Below are positions 51,243 through 59,018 of a stretch of DNA of 64,000 nucleotides, one piece after another; position 1 is the first letter of the stretch, and the number at the start of each line of letters is the position of its first letter. Location: the NCBI RefSeq assembly GCF_965227735.1, contig NZ_OZ245776.1, positions 4,588,001 to 4,652,000 of the forward strand, in the 5' to 3' direction. This DNA is from Larkinella sp965227735 (lineage in GTDB: Bacteria > Bacteroidota > Bacteroidia > Cytophagales > Spirosomataceae). The notes beneath the pieces are model-generated. The model saw only the letters and a program-made list of their open reading frames with translations. It had not been told where the DNA came from and did not search any database. The translations under genes were made by a program, and so were the position numbers.

Positions 51243-52385
51243 ATGACCGCGACCTCTCTACTTTCCTGCGCCCGCATGGCGTTCGTGACCTTATTCAGCC
51301 TGCTGGCGGCTTCCAGCCAGGCCCAGAACAAACCGGCTGATCCGGCTTTTCACCGGCTTGACCGGGCCGTTGGGCATCTCATGGATAGCGCGAACGTACC
51401 CGGTTTGTCGCTGGTGTGGATTCAGAAGGGGCGGCTTGCCTATCAAAAAGCCTACGGTTTCACCAAATCCGACTCAACCCAACGCGTGGATTCCAATACC
51501 GTCTTCGAAGCCGCTTCACTGACCAAGCCGCTCTTCGCCTATGCGGTTTTGCAATTGGTGGAAGAAGGGCGTCTGGATCTGGACAAACCGCTGGTTGACT
51601 ACCTGCCGTATCCCGACGTGGCCGACGATGAGCGGTATACGAAAATCACGGCCCGGCTGGTGTTGAGCCACCGCTCGGGCTTGCCAAACTGGCGTAAAAA
51701 CCGTCGCTCCTCCCAACTGGCGATGGTTCGTGCACCCGGCGAACGGTTTGGCTACTCCGGGGAAGGATTCGTCTATCTGCAAAAAGTGGTTGAAAAAATT
51801 ACGGGCCAACCGATCAACGCGTTCATGGAAAATCGGGTCCTGAAACCGCTGGGGATGGCGCACAGCAGCTTTGTCTGGCAACCGGCCTTTGCCGCTAACT
51901 ACGCCCAGCCGCACGACGAGTCGGGAGAAGTCCAGCAAAAAGGCAAACCGGCACAGGCCAATATGGCCTATTCCCTGCACACTACGGCTTCGGATTATGC
52001 CCGGTTTGTGCTGGCGCTTTTCAATGCAACAGGGCTGCAACCCGCCACGGTCGATCAGATGCTCAGTCCGCAAAGCCAGTTGACCACCCGTTTTTCCGGC
52101 TCCGATACGCTGGCGTCCGGTTCACATTGGGGGTTAGGGATTGGCCTCGAACAAACGCCCGCTGCAACCTATTTCTGGCACTGGGGCGATAATGGGGCCT
52201 TCAAATGTTTTGTCATGGCGAACCGCACGCGCAAAGACGCGGTGGTCTATTTTACGAATGGGTCGAACGGCCTGGATTTCGCTGACGAGATTGTCCGCCA
52301 GACGGTGGGTGGTCAGCATCCGGCCTTTGCGTTTCTGGGAATCAACTGGCGGGCGCAGGCGGGCAAAACCGCCAAAAACCGTTGA
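51243..52385 (+). CDS. Secreted serine hydrolase, class C beta-lactamase / DD-peptidase family
   Basis: This 380-residue protein has a signal peptide (about residues 1-28, ending SSQAQN) and a beta-lactamase-fold serine hydrolase domain. The nucleophile motif SLTK is at 92-95, the second motif YSG at 171-173, and the third-strand motif HWGDNG near residue 310 replaces KTG. ARLVLSHRSGLPNW is the usual family helix. Such proteins are D-aminopeptidases, esterases or cell-wall amidases rather than true resistance enzymes. Its last codons lie in a fragment that matches the amidohydrolase 3' region (see 52379-52406). A sulfatase gene follows after 106 bp. Confidence 0.88.
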   Translation: MTATSLLSCARMAFVTLFSLLAASSQAQNKPADPAFHRLDRAVGHLMDSANVPGLSLVWIQKGRLAYQKAYGFTKSDSTQRVDSNTVFEAASLTKPLFAYAVLQLVEEGRLDLDKPLVDYLPYPDVADDERYTKITARLVLSHRSGLPNWRKNRRSSQLAMVRAPGERFGYSGEGFVYLQKVVEKITGQPINAFMENRVLKPLGMAHSSFVWQPAFAANYAQPHDESGEVQQKGKPAQANMAYSLHTTASDYARFVLALFNATGLQPATVDQMLSPQSQLTTRFSGSDTLASGSHWGLGIGLEQTPAATYFWHWGDNGAFKCFVMANRTRKDAVVYFTNGSNGLDFADEIVRQTVGGQHPAFAFLGINWRAQAGKTAKNR

Positions 52386-52406
52386 TCAGCACGTAGGAAA
52401 AACCGG
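52379..52406 (-). pseudogene. 28-bp scar matching the amidohydrolase 3' region, overlapping a stop codon
   Basis: CCGTTGATCAGCACGTAGG with AAAAACCGG following it is 27 of 28 bases identical to the amidohydrolase gene near 53980-54008. On the minus strand it encodes GFSYVLING, matching GFSYVLVNG. It contains the stop codon of the serine hydrolase gene (52383-52385), so an ancestral amidohydrolase gene once adjoined this site. Confidence 0.65.
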
Positions 52407-52491
52407 CTAACCTCAAACGGGTGGCTAAAATGCGTACTTTTAGGAACGAAGAAAACCGTTTTCCTGAATTCGACCCGTAAACCATCTGAGT

Positions 52492-53877
52492 ATGAAGAGC
52501 AAACTGGCCCTTCCGGCATTGATATTCGTGCTGTGCAGCAGCTTTGGGACTTCCCTGCCAGCTTCTGAGCAGAAGCCAGTCAACCGGCCTCCCAACATCA
52601 TTCTGATTCTGATCGATGACATGGGGGCGGCCGATGTGGGCTGCTACCGACCCCGCTCTTCGGCCAGTTCCTTACCGCCTACGCCCCACATCGACCGGCT
52701 GGCCGCCGAGGGCATTCAGTTTACGAACTACTACAGCGCGGCCCCCATTTGCTCACCTTCCCGCGTCGGCCTGATGACCGGAAACGTCCCCGGCAAGTGG
52801 CGAATTACGTCGTTTCTCGCGGACCGGAAACACAACCGCACCTGTGAACAGGCTGATTTTCTGGATGCTTCGGCGCCATCGGTCGCCCGGGAACTCAAAG
52901 CCGCGGGGTATGCCACGGCACACTTTGGCAAATGGCACATGGGCGGGGGGCGCGATGTCGACAATGCGCCCGGCATCCGGCAATACGGTTTTGATGCGTA
53001 CGCCAGCACTTGGGAAAGCCCCGACCCTGACCCGCTATTGACATCTACGGACTGGATCTGGGCCAAATCCGATAGTGTGAAACGCTGGAACCGAACGGCG
53101 TACTTCGTTGACAAAACGCTCAATTTTTTGAAGCGGAACCCCGACAAGCCCTGCTACATCAACCTCTGGCCCGATGACGTGCATACGCCCTGGGTACCCG
53201 ACGAAACGACCCTCAACGAGTTTCCGAAGGGAACCGAAAAACCGCGCGAATTCAAGACCGTTCTGGCCGAACTCGACGTCCAGATTGGCCGGCTGATGGC
53301 CGGTTTGAAGGACCTGGGCATGGATGAAAATACGCTCGTGGTGTTTACGAGCGACAATGGGGCCTTGCCCACTTTTCAGGGGAGTCGGTCGGGGCTGTTC
53401 CGGGGCAGCAAGCTCTCGCTGTACGAAGGGGGCATTCGGATGCCGTTTATCGTTCGCTATCCGGCCCGGACGCCCAAAGGCCGGGTTGATAATCAGTCGG
53501 TAGTGAGTGCGGTCGATCTGTTGCCCACGTTCGTGAGTCTGGCGGGCAAAAAAGGGCGAAGCACCGGCGCTGACGGCGAAAACCGGGCCGGGGTTCTCCT
53601 GGGCAAACCGACCGCTCGCAAGACACCCCTTTTCTGGGAATATGGTCGCAATACCGAATCGTTCCGTTATCCGGCTGGCCGGGACAAAAGCCCGAATCTG
53701 GCCATGCGGCAGGGCCACTGGAAACTGCTGGTCAATGCCGACGGTTCCGGAACTGAACTCTATGATCTGGCCACTGACCCTGCTGAACAGAAGGATGTAG
53801 CCGCTCAGCATCCCAAGGTGGTGGATGAAATGCGACCCAAACTAGTGGCCTGGCGAAACGGGCTGGCAAAAGAGTAA
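52492..53877 (+). CDS. Arylsulfatase-family sulfatase (formylglycine Cys type)
   Basis: This 461-residue exported enzyme (signal peptide about 1-24) hydrolyses sulfate esters. The metal-binding IDDMG is at 41-45, and the modification motif CSPSR at 87-91 contains the Cys that must become formylglycine. Later landmarks are HFGKWHMGGG, TLVVFTSDNGALPTF and LYEGGIRMPFIVRYP, normal for the family. As the SUMF1-fold protein in this window lacks the FGE cysteines, the maturase must lie elsewhere. It converges with the amidohydrolase gene at 17 bp. The serine hydrolase gene upstream shares its direction. Substrate unknown. Confidence 0.92.
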   Translation: MKSKLALPALIFVLCSSFGTSLPASEQKPVNRPPNIILILIDDMGAADVGCYRPRSSASSLPPTPHIDRLAAEGIQFTNYYSAAPICSPSRVGLMTGNVPGKWRITSFLADRKHNRTCEQADFLDASAPSVARELKAAGYATAHFGKWHMGGGRDVDNAPGIRQYGFDAYASTWESPDPDPLLTSTDWIWAKSDSVKRWNRTAYFVDKTLNFLKRNPDKPCYINLWPDDVHTPWVPDETTLNEFPKGTEKPREFKTVLAELDVQIGRLMAGLKDLGMDENTLVVFTSDNGALPTFQGSRSGLFRGSKLSLYEGGIRMPFIVRYPARTPKGRVDNQSVVSAVDLLPTFVSLAGKKGRSTGADGENRAGVLLGKPTARKTPLFWEYGRNTESFRYPAGRDKSPNLAMRQGHWKLLVNADGSGTELYDLATDPAEQKDVAAQHPKVVDEMRPKLVAWRNGLAKE

Positions 53878-53893
53878 GGGAACAGCGAACGAC

Positions 53894-55480
53894 TCACTCC
53901 GATTTTCCCGTATATCCTTTCCCCATCAACACCTGACCCGGCCGTTTCCCGTTGTGTTTGCCGCGCTCGATCACCGGAACTCCGTTGACCAGCACGTAGG
54001 AAAAACCGGTCGAATAGGCGTGGGGAACATCGTAGGTCGATTGATCGGCGACGGTTTTTTCGTCAAAAATGACGAGGTCGGCGGCATAACCGGGTTTCAG
54101 AATGCCGCGATCGTCCAGTTTAAACCGCTGGGCGGGGAGCGACGACATCCGCCGGACGGCTTCCTCCACCGGAATCACTTTTTTGTCGCGCACATAGCGG
54201 CCCAGCACCCGGGCGTTGGTGCCGTAGCCGCGTGGGTGCGGCATGCCGGATTGGTAACGTGCCACGCCCGCATCCGAGGCAATCATGGTGTTGGGGTAGC
54301 GCATGATCGTGGCCACATCGTCTTCCGACATCGTGTGGTAGACCATCTGAATGCGTTTCATGGCGGTTTTGTCCATCAGTTCCAGCACCAGATCAGCCTC
54401 GGTTTCGGCGTTGTTTTTTCGGCCCAGTTTCTGGTTGATTCTGGTGATGCTCAGGCCGTTGAAGGTGGTGTCGGCCGGGTAATACGCCACCACGGCGTAA
54501 TCGTAATTTTTGCGGTCGTTTTTCTTCAAACCGGCGAGCATTTCCTTCCGGATCTTGGCGCGGGTGTTGGGGTCGCGGAAACGGAGGAGCGTGGCCGAGT
54601 CGCCGTCGGCGAGCGCCCAGGCGGGAACGATGCTGGCGAGCGAGGTACTTGAAGCGGTATACGGATATTGATCGACGGTTACATCAAGCCCCTCGCGCCG
54701 GGCGGCCTCCACCATCGCCACGGTTTCGACGCTGGAACCCCAGATCGGTTTACTGGCCACTTTAAAGTGCGAAATCTCGACCGGAATCCCGGCTTCCCGG
54801 CCAATCTGAATGGCTTCTTCGATGGCTTTTTTGACGTCCTGCCCTTCGTTGCGCATGTGCGACGCGTAGACGCCCCCGTAGCGCGACGCCATTTTGGCCA
54901 GATTGACGATTTCGGGCGTGCGGGCGTAGGTGCCGGGTGTGTAGATCAAACCGGTCGAAATCCCGACAGCACCCTCTTTCATGGCCTGTTCCACGAGCGC
55001 TTCCATCTCGGTCTGTTCTTTGGCGGTCGGTTCACGGAACGCCATTTTCATCACTTTCAGCCGCACGGTATTGTGTCCGATCATCGACGCCAGGTTGGGC
55101 GAAAAACCGCCGATGCGCAGCGAATCGAAGAAGGTGCGCAGGTTGGTGGCTGAAGCCCCGCAGTTGCCGGTGACGAGGGTCGTAACGCCGTCGTAGAGAA
55201 AATTCTCGGCACCGGGACGATCCTGCAAACTGCCTTCCACGTGGGTGTGAACGTCGATAAAACCGGGGGCCACGATCTGGTTTCTGGCGTCGATCACGGT
55301 TTTGCCCTCCGTGGCCGGGATGCTGCCGATTCTGGCAACTTTCCCGTTCTGGATGGCCACATCGGCGTAGTACCACGGATTGCCGGTTCCGTCGACCACG
55401 CGGCCGTTTTTGATGACCAAATCGAACGACTGGCCATAGGAGAACGTGCTGATGAAGAGGACGTAAAGCAGGTGTTTCAT
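53894..55480 (-). CDS. N-acyl-D-amino-acid deacylase / amidohydrolase family
   Basis: This 528-residue exported protein has a signal peptide (about residues 1-17) and a D-aminoacylase-type amidohydrolase fold. Metal ligands are in FIDVHTHVEG (H78, H80). GVTTLVTGNCGAS, VGISTGLIYTPGTYA, YASHMRNEGQDV and VEISHFKVASKPIWG follow as in dacA/NAD-type deacylases; near the end, HPRGYGTNARVLGRYVRDKKVIPVEEAVRRMSSLPA contains the usual D-aminoacylase tail. Fragments of a related 3' end occur at 50969-51078 and 52379-52406. The gene is 3 bp downstream of the CbrC-like gene, so the two are co-transcribed. The natural substrate is unclear. Confidence 0.88.
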   Translation of the reverse strand: MKHLLYVLFISTFSYGQSFDLVIKNGRVVDGTGNPWYYADVAIQNGKVARIGSIPATEGKTVIDARNQIVAPGFIDVHTHVEGSLQDRPGAENFLYDGVTTLVTGNCGASATNLRTFFDSLRIGGFSPNLASMIGHNTVRLKVMKMAFREPTAKEQTEMEALVEQAMKEGAVGISTGLIYTPGTYARTPEIVNLAKMASRYGGVYASHMRNEGQDVKKAIEEAIQIGREAGIPVEISHFKVASKPIWGSSVETVAMVEAARREGLDVTVDQYPYTASSTSLASIVPAWALADGDSATLLRFRDPNTRAKIRKEMLAGLKKNDRKNYDYAVVAYYPADTTFNGLSITRINQKLGRKNNAETEADLVLELMDKTAMKRIQMVYHTMSEDDVATIMRYPNTMIASDAGVARYQSGMPHPRGYGTNARVLGRYVRDKKVIPVEEAVRRMSSLPAQRFKLDDRGILKPGYAADLVIFDEKTVADQSTYDVPHAYSTGFSYVLVNGVPVIERGKHNGKRPGQVLMGKGYTGKSE

Positions 55481-55483
55481 GAG

Positions 55484-56092
55484 TTAATCAGAGTCCCAAA
55501 GGGTGATGATCTGGCCGGAATGAAGACTTTTTAACACGTAAAAAAGCGTACTGTAATTGCTGCTGTCGGCGTAATCTCGAATGCGTTTTCGCGGCACATC
55601 TTCCCATAATTCCTCCGCATCGGTTTCTTCGGCCAGCGTGTAATAGAGTGATTTTTCGAACAAGGATTGAGCCTCAGAACCGTCGGCCAGTTGCTTATAG
55701 AGCGGTTTTGAACCATAACCGATAAACCGGGCATAGTCACCGTCGGCGCAGGGCCATTCCCAATCCTGCCAGGTAATGAGTTGCGGGGTGGTTTTCTCCA
55801 GTTCAAGCGTTTTCTGGTCGGCCAGATCGTCGATGTCAGCTTTACTCAGCGCCGGATTGGCTTCGTTGAGCTGCCGTTTTAATTCCGCCACATCGCCCTG
55901 GCAGGTATAGCTATCCCGTTCGTAAAGCCGGCCGTTCGATAAACATTCCGGGCAAACAAAAGCAAGTTCGTCTTCGCCGAAAAATCCAGCCGCGTCGAAA
56001 CACGGTTTTTGCTGGTGGCACAGATCGCAGCGCGAATTTTCGTTGCTGACGCCCACAAAAAGCTCCGGTTGATCGAGGTAGGTGAAGGTCAT
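55484..56092 (-). CDS. CbrC-like (UPF0167) protein
   Basis: This 202-residue protein starts at MTFTYLDQPELFVGVSNEN; a start 15 codons earlier was rejected since the family begins here. Cysteine pairs are visible in CDLCHQQKPCFD and FVCPECLSNGRLY, suggesting a metal-binding treble-clef in the N-terminal half. The middle has LITWQDWEWPCADGDYARFIGYGSKP and the C-terminus is acidic and aromatic-rich. CbrC-family proteins are linked to colicin E2 tolerance in E. coli; no such role is implied here. Co-transcribed with the amidohydrolase (3-bp gap). Confidence 0.8.
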   Translation of the reverse strand: MTFTYLDQPELFVGVSNENSRCDLCHQQKPCFDAAGFFGEDELAFVCPECLSNGRLYERDSYTCQGDVAELKRQLNEANPALSKADIDDLADQKTLELEKTTPQLITWQDWEWPCADGDYARFIGYGSKPLYKQLADGSEAQSLFEKSLYYTLAEETDAEELWEDVPRKRIRDYADSSNYSTLFYVLKSLHSGQIITLWDSD

Positions 56093-56423
56093 AACAGGTT
56101 GCCCTTTTGTGATGCCAGACACTAACTTAGCGAACAAATGCCGAATTTGCCAGCGAAGGTGGTCTGCAAACGAAGTTTCGCCCGATTCAATTACGCCCGT
56201 TGGGATGCGGATTGAAGGAGTAGTGTAAGAGCCGGAAAGGGAGAAATCCGGTACTTCGCACCAGAGGTTACAGATTGAGGGGGTAGTATGTAACTCTATT
56301 TATTAAAAAAGTTACAAATTTTGCCCGGATTTTAAGTCTACCAATAAGGATAGTTCAAAACGGGGATGAAGGCAATCCCGACATTTTCCCTATATTGCAA
56401 GCTTACCAGTAGAAATCACCACG
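56093..56423. other. Divergent intergenic region, no gene
   Basis: These 331 bp separate the minus-strand cbrC-like gene and the plus-strand methyltransferase and probably hold both promoters. A TATATTGC box at 56391-56398, 26 bases before the methyltransferase ATG, is only a partial match to TAnnTTTG. A short hairpin GTAACT/AGTTAC surrounds an A/T-rich loop near 56290-56313. Nothing else was seen. Confidence 0.5.
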
Positions 56424-57257
56424 ATGGGATTAAAAAGTTTGCTGCCTAATTCGCTCAAAACCTCCTTAAAAAAGGTCATTCCAATCGAAATGATCGACCG
56501 GCTGGAGTTGCTGACCGGTGAACGCGACGCGTTGACGCCACCCTCCCGCATGATCTTCATCGGCGACGGTGATTTCAAGGCTGTTGGGGTGAAGTCGGTT
56601 GATCATATCAAGGAACTGGTTGGATTACATTCAACGGATAATGTTCTGGATGTTGGCAGTGGAATTGGCCGGGTTGCCATCCCCTTAACGGACTACATCT
56701 CCGCCCCGGGCAGTTACGACGGGATCGAGATCGTTAAAAGCGGTGTGGATTGGTGTACGAAAGAAGTAACGAAGCGGTTTCCGCATTTCCGTTTTCACCA
56801 CCTGAATGTCTACAACAAGATGTATAACCCACTCGGAACCATGCAGGGCCATGAACTGCGGTTTCCGTTTGAGTCGTCGACGTTCAGTCTGGTAATTCTG
56901 AATTCGGTGTTTACCCACATGCTCGAGAACGATTTCGAGCAGTATCTGGCCGAAATTTCGCGGGTCATGAAAAAAGGGGGTAGAGCCTATATAACCATGT
57001 TTTTGCTCAACAGCGAGTCGCGCAAAGCCAACGCGGAAGGGAAAAGCCTGTATGGCCGTCAGTTGACGCCGTTTACGGAACGAACCATGGTTCATATTCA
57101 GGACCTGCCCGAAAGTATGATTGCCTTTGACGAAGTGTATGCCAAAGAAGCTTTTCAGAAAGCGGGCCTGACGATTCGCACGATCAATTACGGGAGTTGG
57201 GTTGGCCGCACCGGCACCATCGACTACCAGGATCTGCTGTATGTGGTGAAGTTGTAG
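56424..57257 (+). CDS. Class I SAM-dependent methyltransferase
   Basis: This 277-residue cytoplasmic protein has a Rossmann-fold SAM-binding domain: VLDVGSGIGRVAIPL (about residues 74-88, motif I), YDGIEIVKSGVDWCTKE and the later FSLVILNSVFTHMLENDFEQYLAEISRVMKKGGRAYITMF, cited by location (about 154-193). The N-terminal 60 residues are charged and helical. The substrate could be a sugar, lipid or small molecule; it cannot be told. It is preceded by a divergent promoter region and followed by a palindromic repeat. Confidence 0.87.
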   Translation: MGLKSLLPNSLKTSLKKVIPIEMIDRLELLTGERDALTPPSRMIFIGDGDFKAVGVKSVDHIKELVGLHSTDNVLDVGSGIGRVAIPLTDYISAPGSYDGIEIVKSGVDWCTKEVTKRFPHFRFHHLNVYNKMYNPLGTMQGHELRFPFESSTFSLVILNSVFTHMLENDFEQYLAEISRVMKKGGRAYITMFLLNSESRKANAEGKSLYGRQLTPFTERTMVHIQDLPESMIAFDEVYAKEAFQKAGLTIRTINYGSWVGRTGTIDYQDLLYVVKL

Positions 57258-57339
57258 GAAATCTCTATCGGCTCGTCTGATCGCAAAACCTTATCACTTG
57301 GCTATCATTTTTAATGATACGCATTTCAAATCATATACT

Positions 57340-57489
57340 TAGGACTTGCGCTTTTTGCCCCTAAATCCCCTAAAGGACGGTCGGCCGCTGCCGGACTTTT
57401 AGCATCCGGATTAAGCTGTGTCCAAGTCCCCTTTAGGGGATTTAGGGGCAAAAAGCGAAATTACAATGAATTATCAGACGTAAGTCCTA
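57340..57489. repeat. Long intergenic palindrome (CCCCTAAATCCCC family)
   Basis: Core arms 57350-57376 and 57430-57456 are 27 bp and perfect, carrying GCTTTTTGCCCC, TAAATCCCC and TAAAGG. Outer arms TAGGACTTGCG (57340-57350) and CGTAAGTCCTA (57479-57489) add an imperfect 11-bp terminal inverted repeat, so the whole 150 bp looks like a small element. The core arm is the long form of the palindrome at 9046-9127. It lies between convergent genes. Confidence 0.85.
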
Positions 57490-57555
57490 ATACCAATCTC
57501 CGTTTTTACTCATGGCGCGCTTAGTAAGCTCGCAAAAGAGGCCATGCTTTTTTCG

Positions 57556-58281
57556 TCAGCTACTTTTGAGTTTTCGTCTCAATTGAATGAGTCTGAATTT
57601 TATATTGTCATAAATTAAGCCTAGAACCAAGGCCACCGCAGCAAAAATTAAGGCGTGAAGTCCCACTTTTGAATATAAAATACCACCGATGATGCCGCCG
57701 ATAAAAAAGAAACTGATGATGGTCAACCGAAGTTTTATTGATGATAGGAGTTTATGCTTTTGTTCCTGCTCTTTGTAAAAGAACAATTGCGATAATTCAA
57801 TGCCCAGGTCGGTAAAAAGCCCCGTTAAATGGGTTGTCCTGACGCTTGAATTTGAGATAGTAGTAACCAGGGAGTTTTGTAAACCCATCGCAAAGAGCAG
57901 ACTACAGGCAATGGTGTTTGGGTTTCTCATTAGTAAATCCTGTCCGAAAAAGCCAATAAAGAACAGTATTAAACATTCTATCGAAGCAGGAACTACGTAA
58001 ACATAATGGTCGTCTTTTCGTGAAATAACTTCAATGAGAAAACTGGAAACAAAGGAGCCCAGGAAAAAGAAAAATATATACAGGAAATAAACAAAGCCTT
58101 GCCAAAAGTTGAGCTTAAAAACTTCTTCTACAAAAAAAGCAAAATGTCCGGTTACGTTCGTTGTCAATCTCTGAACGGCAAAAAAACCGGCTACGTTTAC
58201 AACACCGGCGACAAGAGATAACAACGAAGCAATTTTTAAATTATGGCTTAACGTTCGGGTCTTCCCCTGGTGTCTAAACAT
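57556..58281 (-). CDS. YoaK-like DUF1275 membrane protein
   Basis: This 241-residue inner-membrane protein has six hydrophobic helices and the DUF1275 layout: an N-terminal KIASLLSLVAGVVNVAGFF, then NVTGHFAFFVEEVFKLNFWQGFVYFLYIFFFFLGSFVSS (about 38-76) and LFAMGLQNSLVTTISNSSVRTTHLTGLFTDLGIELSQL, located near 129-166. No transport substrate is established for this family. It overlaps the GrpB-like gene by 8 bp, so translation is coupled. It is AT-richer than most of the window. Confidence 0.85.
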   Translation of the reverse strand: MFRHQGKTRTLSHNLKIASLLSLVAGVVNVAGFFAVQRLTTNVTGHFAFFVEEVFKLNFWQGFVYFLYIFFFFLGSFVSSFLIEVISRKDDHYVYVVPASIECLILFFIGFFGQDLLMRNPNTIACSLLFAMGLQNSLVTTISNSSVRTTHLTGLFTDLGIELSQLFFYKEQEQKHKLLSSIKLRLTIISFFFIGGIIGGILYSKVGLHALIFAAVALVLGLIYDNIKFRLIQLRRKLKSS

Positions 58282-58807
58282 GGTGCATTTTTTCTGCTTC
58301 TATAATTGAGTCGATAAAATCATTACTATAAAGTTCTTTCAATATAGCATAGGTCTTTCTATCTTGATTAGCCTTCTCGGCTAAATCGTATTTCATTTGC
58401 TGGTATTTTAACCTTGCCCATTCATTTTTCCTTAAAAAATTTCTGGATAGAATGTGTCGTTCCAGGGCTTTACTACCAACTGGGCAAACATAGAGATGGT
58501 GCTTTATTGTGTCCAATACTTTATGAGTCAAATTGCCATTTCTTTTAAACACGTCCCGGTCCTGGATTCCCTGATTGCCATTATGGTAATATCCCAATTG
58601 TTCGAGTCTTATTTTTATTTTTTCGAAATCTGAGGTGTCGGAATAGATAATATCAATGTCTATAATTGGTTTTGAATCCAAATATGGCACAGAAGTGCTT
58701 CCTACATGTTCAATACAATAGTCAATCTCGTCAAGGTAAATTTCTATCTCACGTTTTATATCCGCAAAATTATTAATCCAAGTTGAAGTATATTTTTTGA
58801 GTATCAT
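58274..58807 (-). CDS. GrpB-family nucleotidyltransferase-like protein
   Basis: This 177-residue cytoplasmic protein is a UPF0157/GrpB member, a minimal nucleotidyltransferase fold. Landmarks are YCIEHVGSTSVPYLDSKPIIDIDIIYSD (about 32-59), with the GS and D-x-D signature, then LEQLGYYHNGNQGIQDRDVFKRNG and RHILSRNFLRKNEWARLKYQQMKYDLAEKANQDRKTYAILK. Catalytic function is not proven for the family. It is co-transcribed with the DUF1275 gene. Confidence 0.88.
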   Translation of the reverse strand: MILKKYTSTWINNFADIKREIEIYLDEIDYCIEHVGSTSVPYLDSKPIIDIDIIYSDTSDFEKIKIRLEQLGYYHNGNQGIQDRDVFKRNGNLTHKVLDTIKHHLYVCPVGSKALERHILSRNFLRKNEWARLKYQQMKYDLAEKANQDRKTYAILKELYSNDFIDSIIEAEKMHHV

Positions 58808-58965
58808 TCTGTTGTTTTAAATATGATGTATAGCTCTGAAATATGCGAAAATTGTGCTGTATTAAATGCATATATTTGAGTTGTTGTCGACATGCAGATT
58901 GTTTTATGAGTTTGATTTTAATCTTCTCTTTCTCCCAGGCTGCGGCATACAGACCGAACACAACA

Positions 58966-58991
58966 ATAGCCGGACAATTAAGCCCGGCTAT
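58966..58991 (-). terminator. Hairpin downstream of uvrA
   Basis: ATAGCCGG (58966-58973) pairs with CCGGCTAT (58984-58991) around a 10-base loop, 28 bp beyond the uvrA stop. A T-run is not present, so it is a modest terminator candidate. Confidence 0.5.
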
Positions 58992-59018
58992 CGCAATAGA
59001 ATCAATCTCCGACGACCC

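Noticed and set aside
51243..52385. Annotation as an antibiotic-resistance beta-lactamase
   Set aside because: SxxK and YSG are present but the third motif is HWG, and such secreted serine hydrolases in Bacteroidota are mostly esterases or peptidases. Context does not suggest resistance.
58867..58874. TATATTTG on the plus strand, a good -7 match
   Set aside because: No plus-strand gene follows before the convergent uvrA end, and the -33 spacing is short. A small RNA ending at the 58966 hairpin is possible but unsupported.
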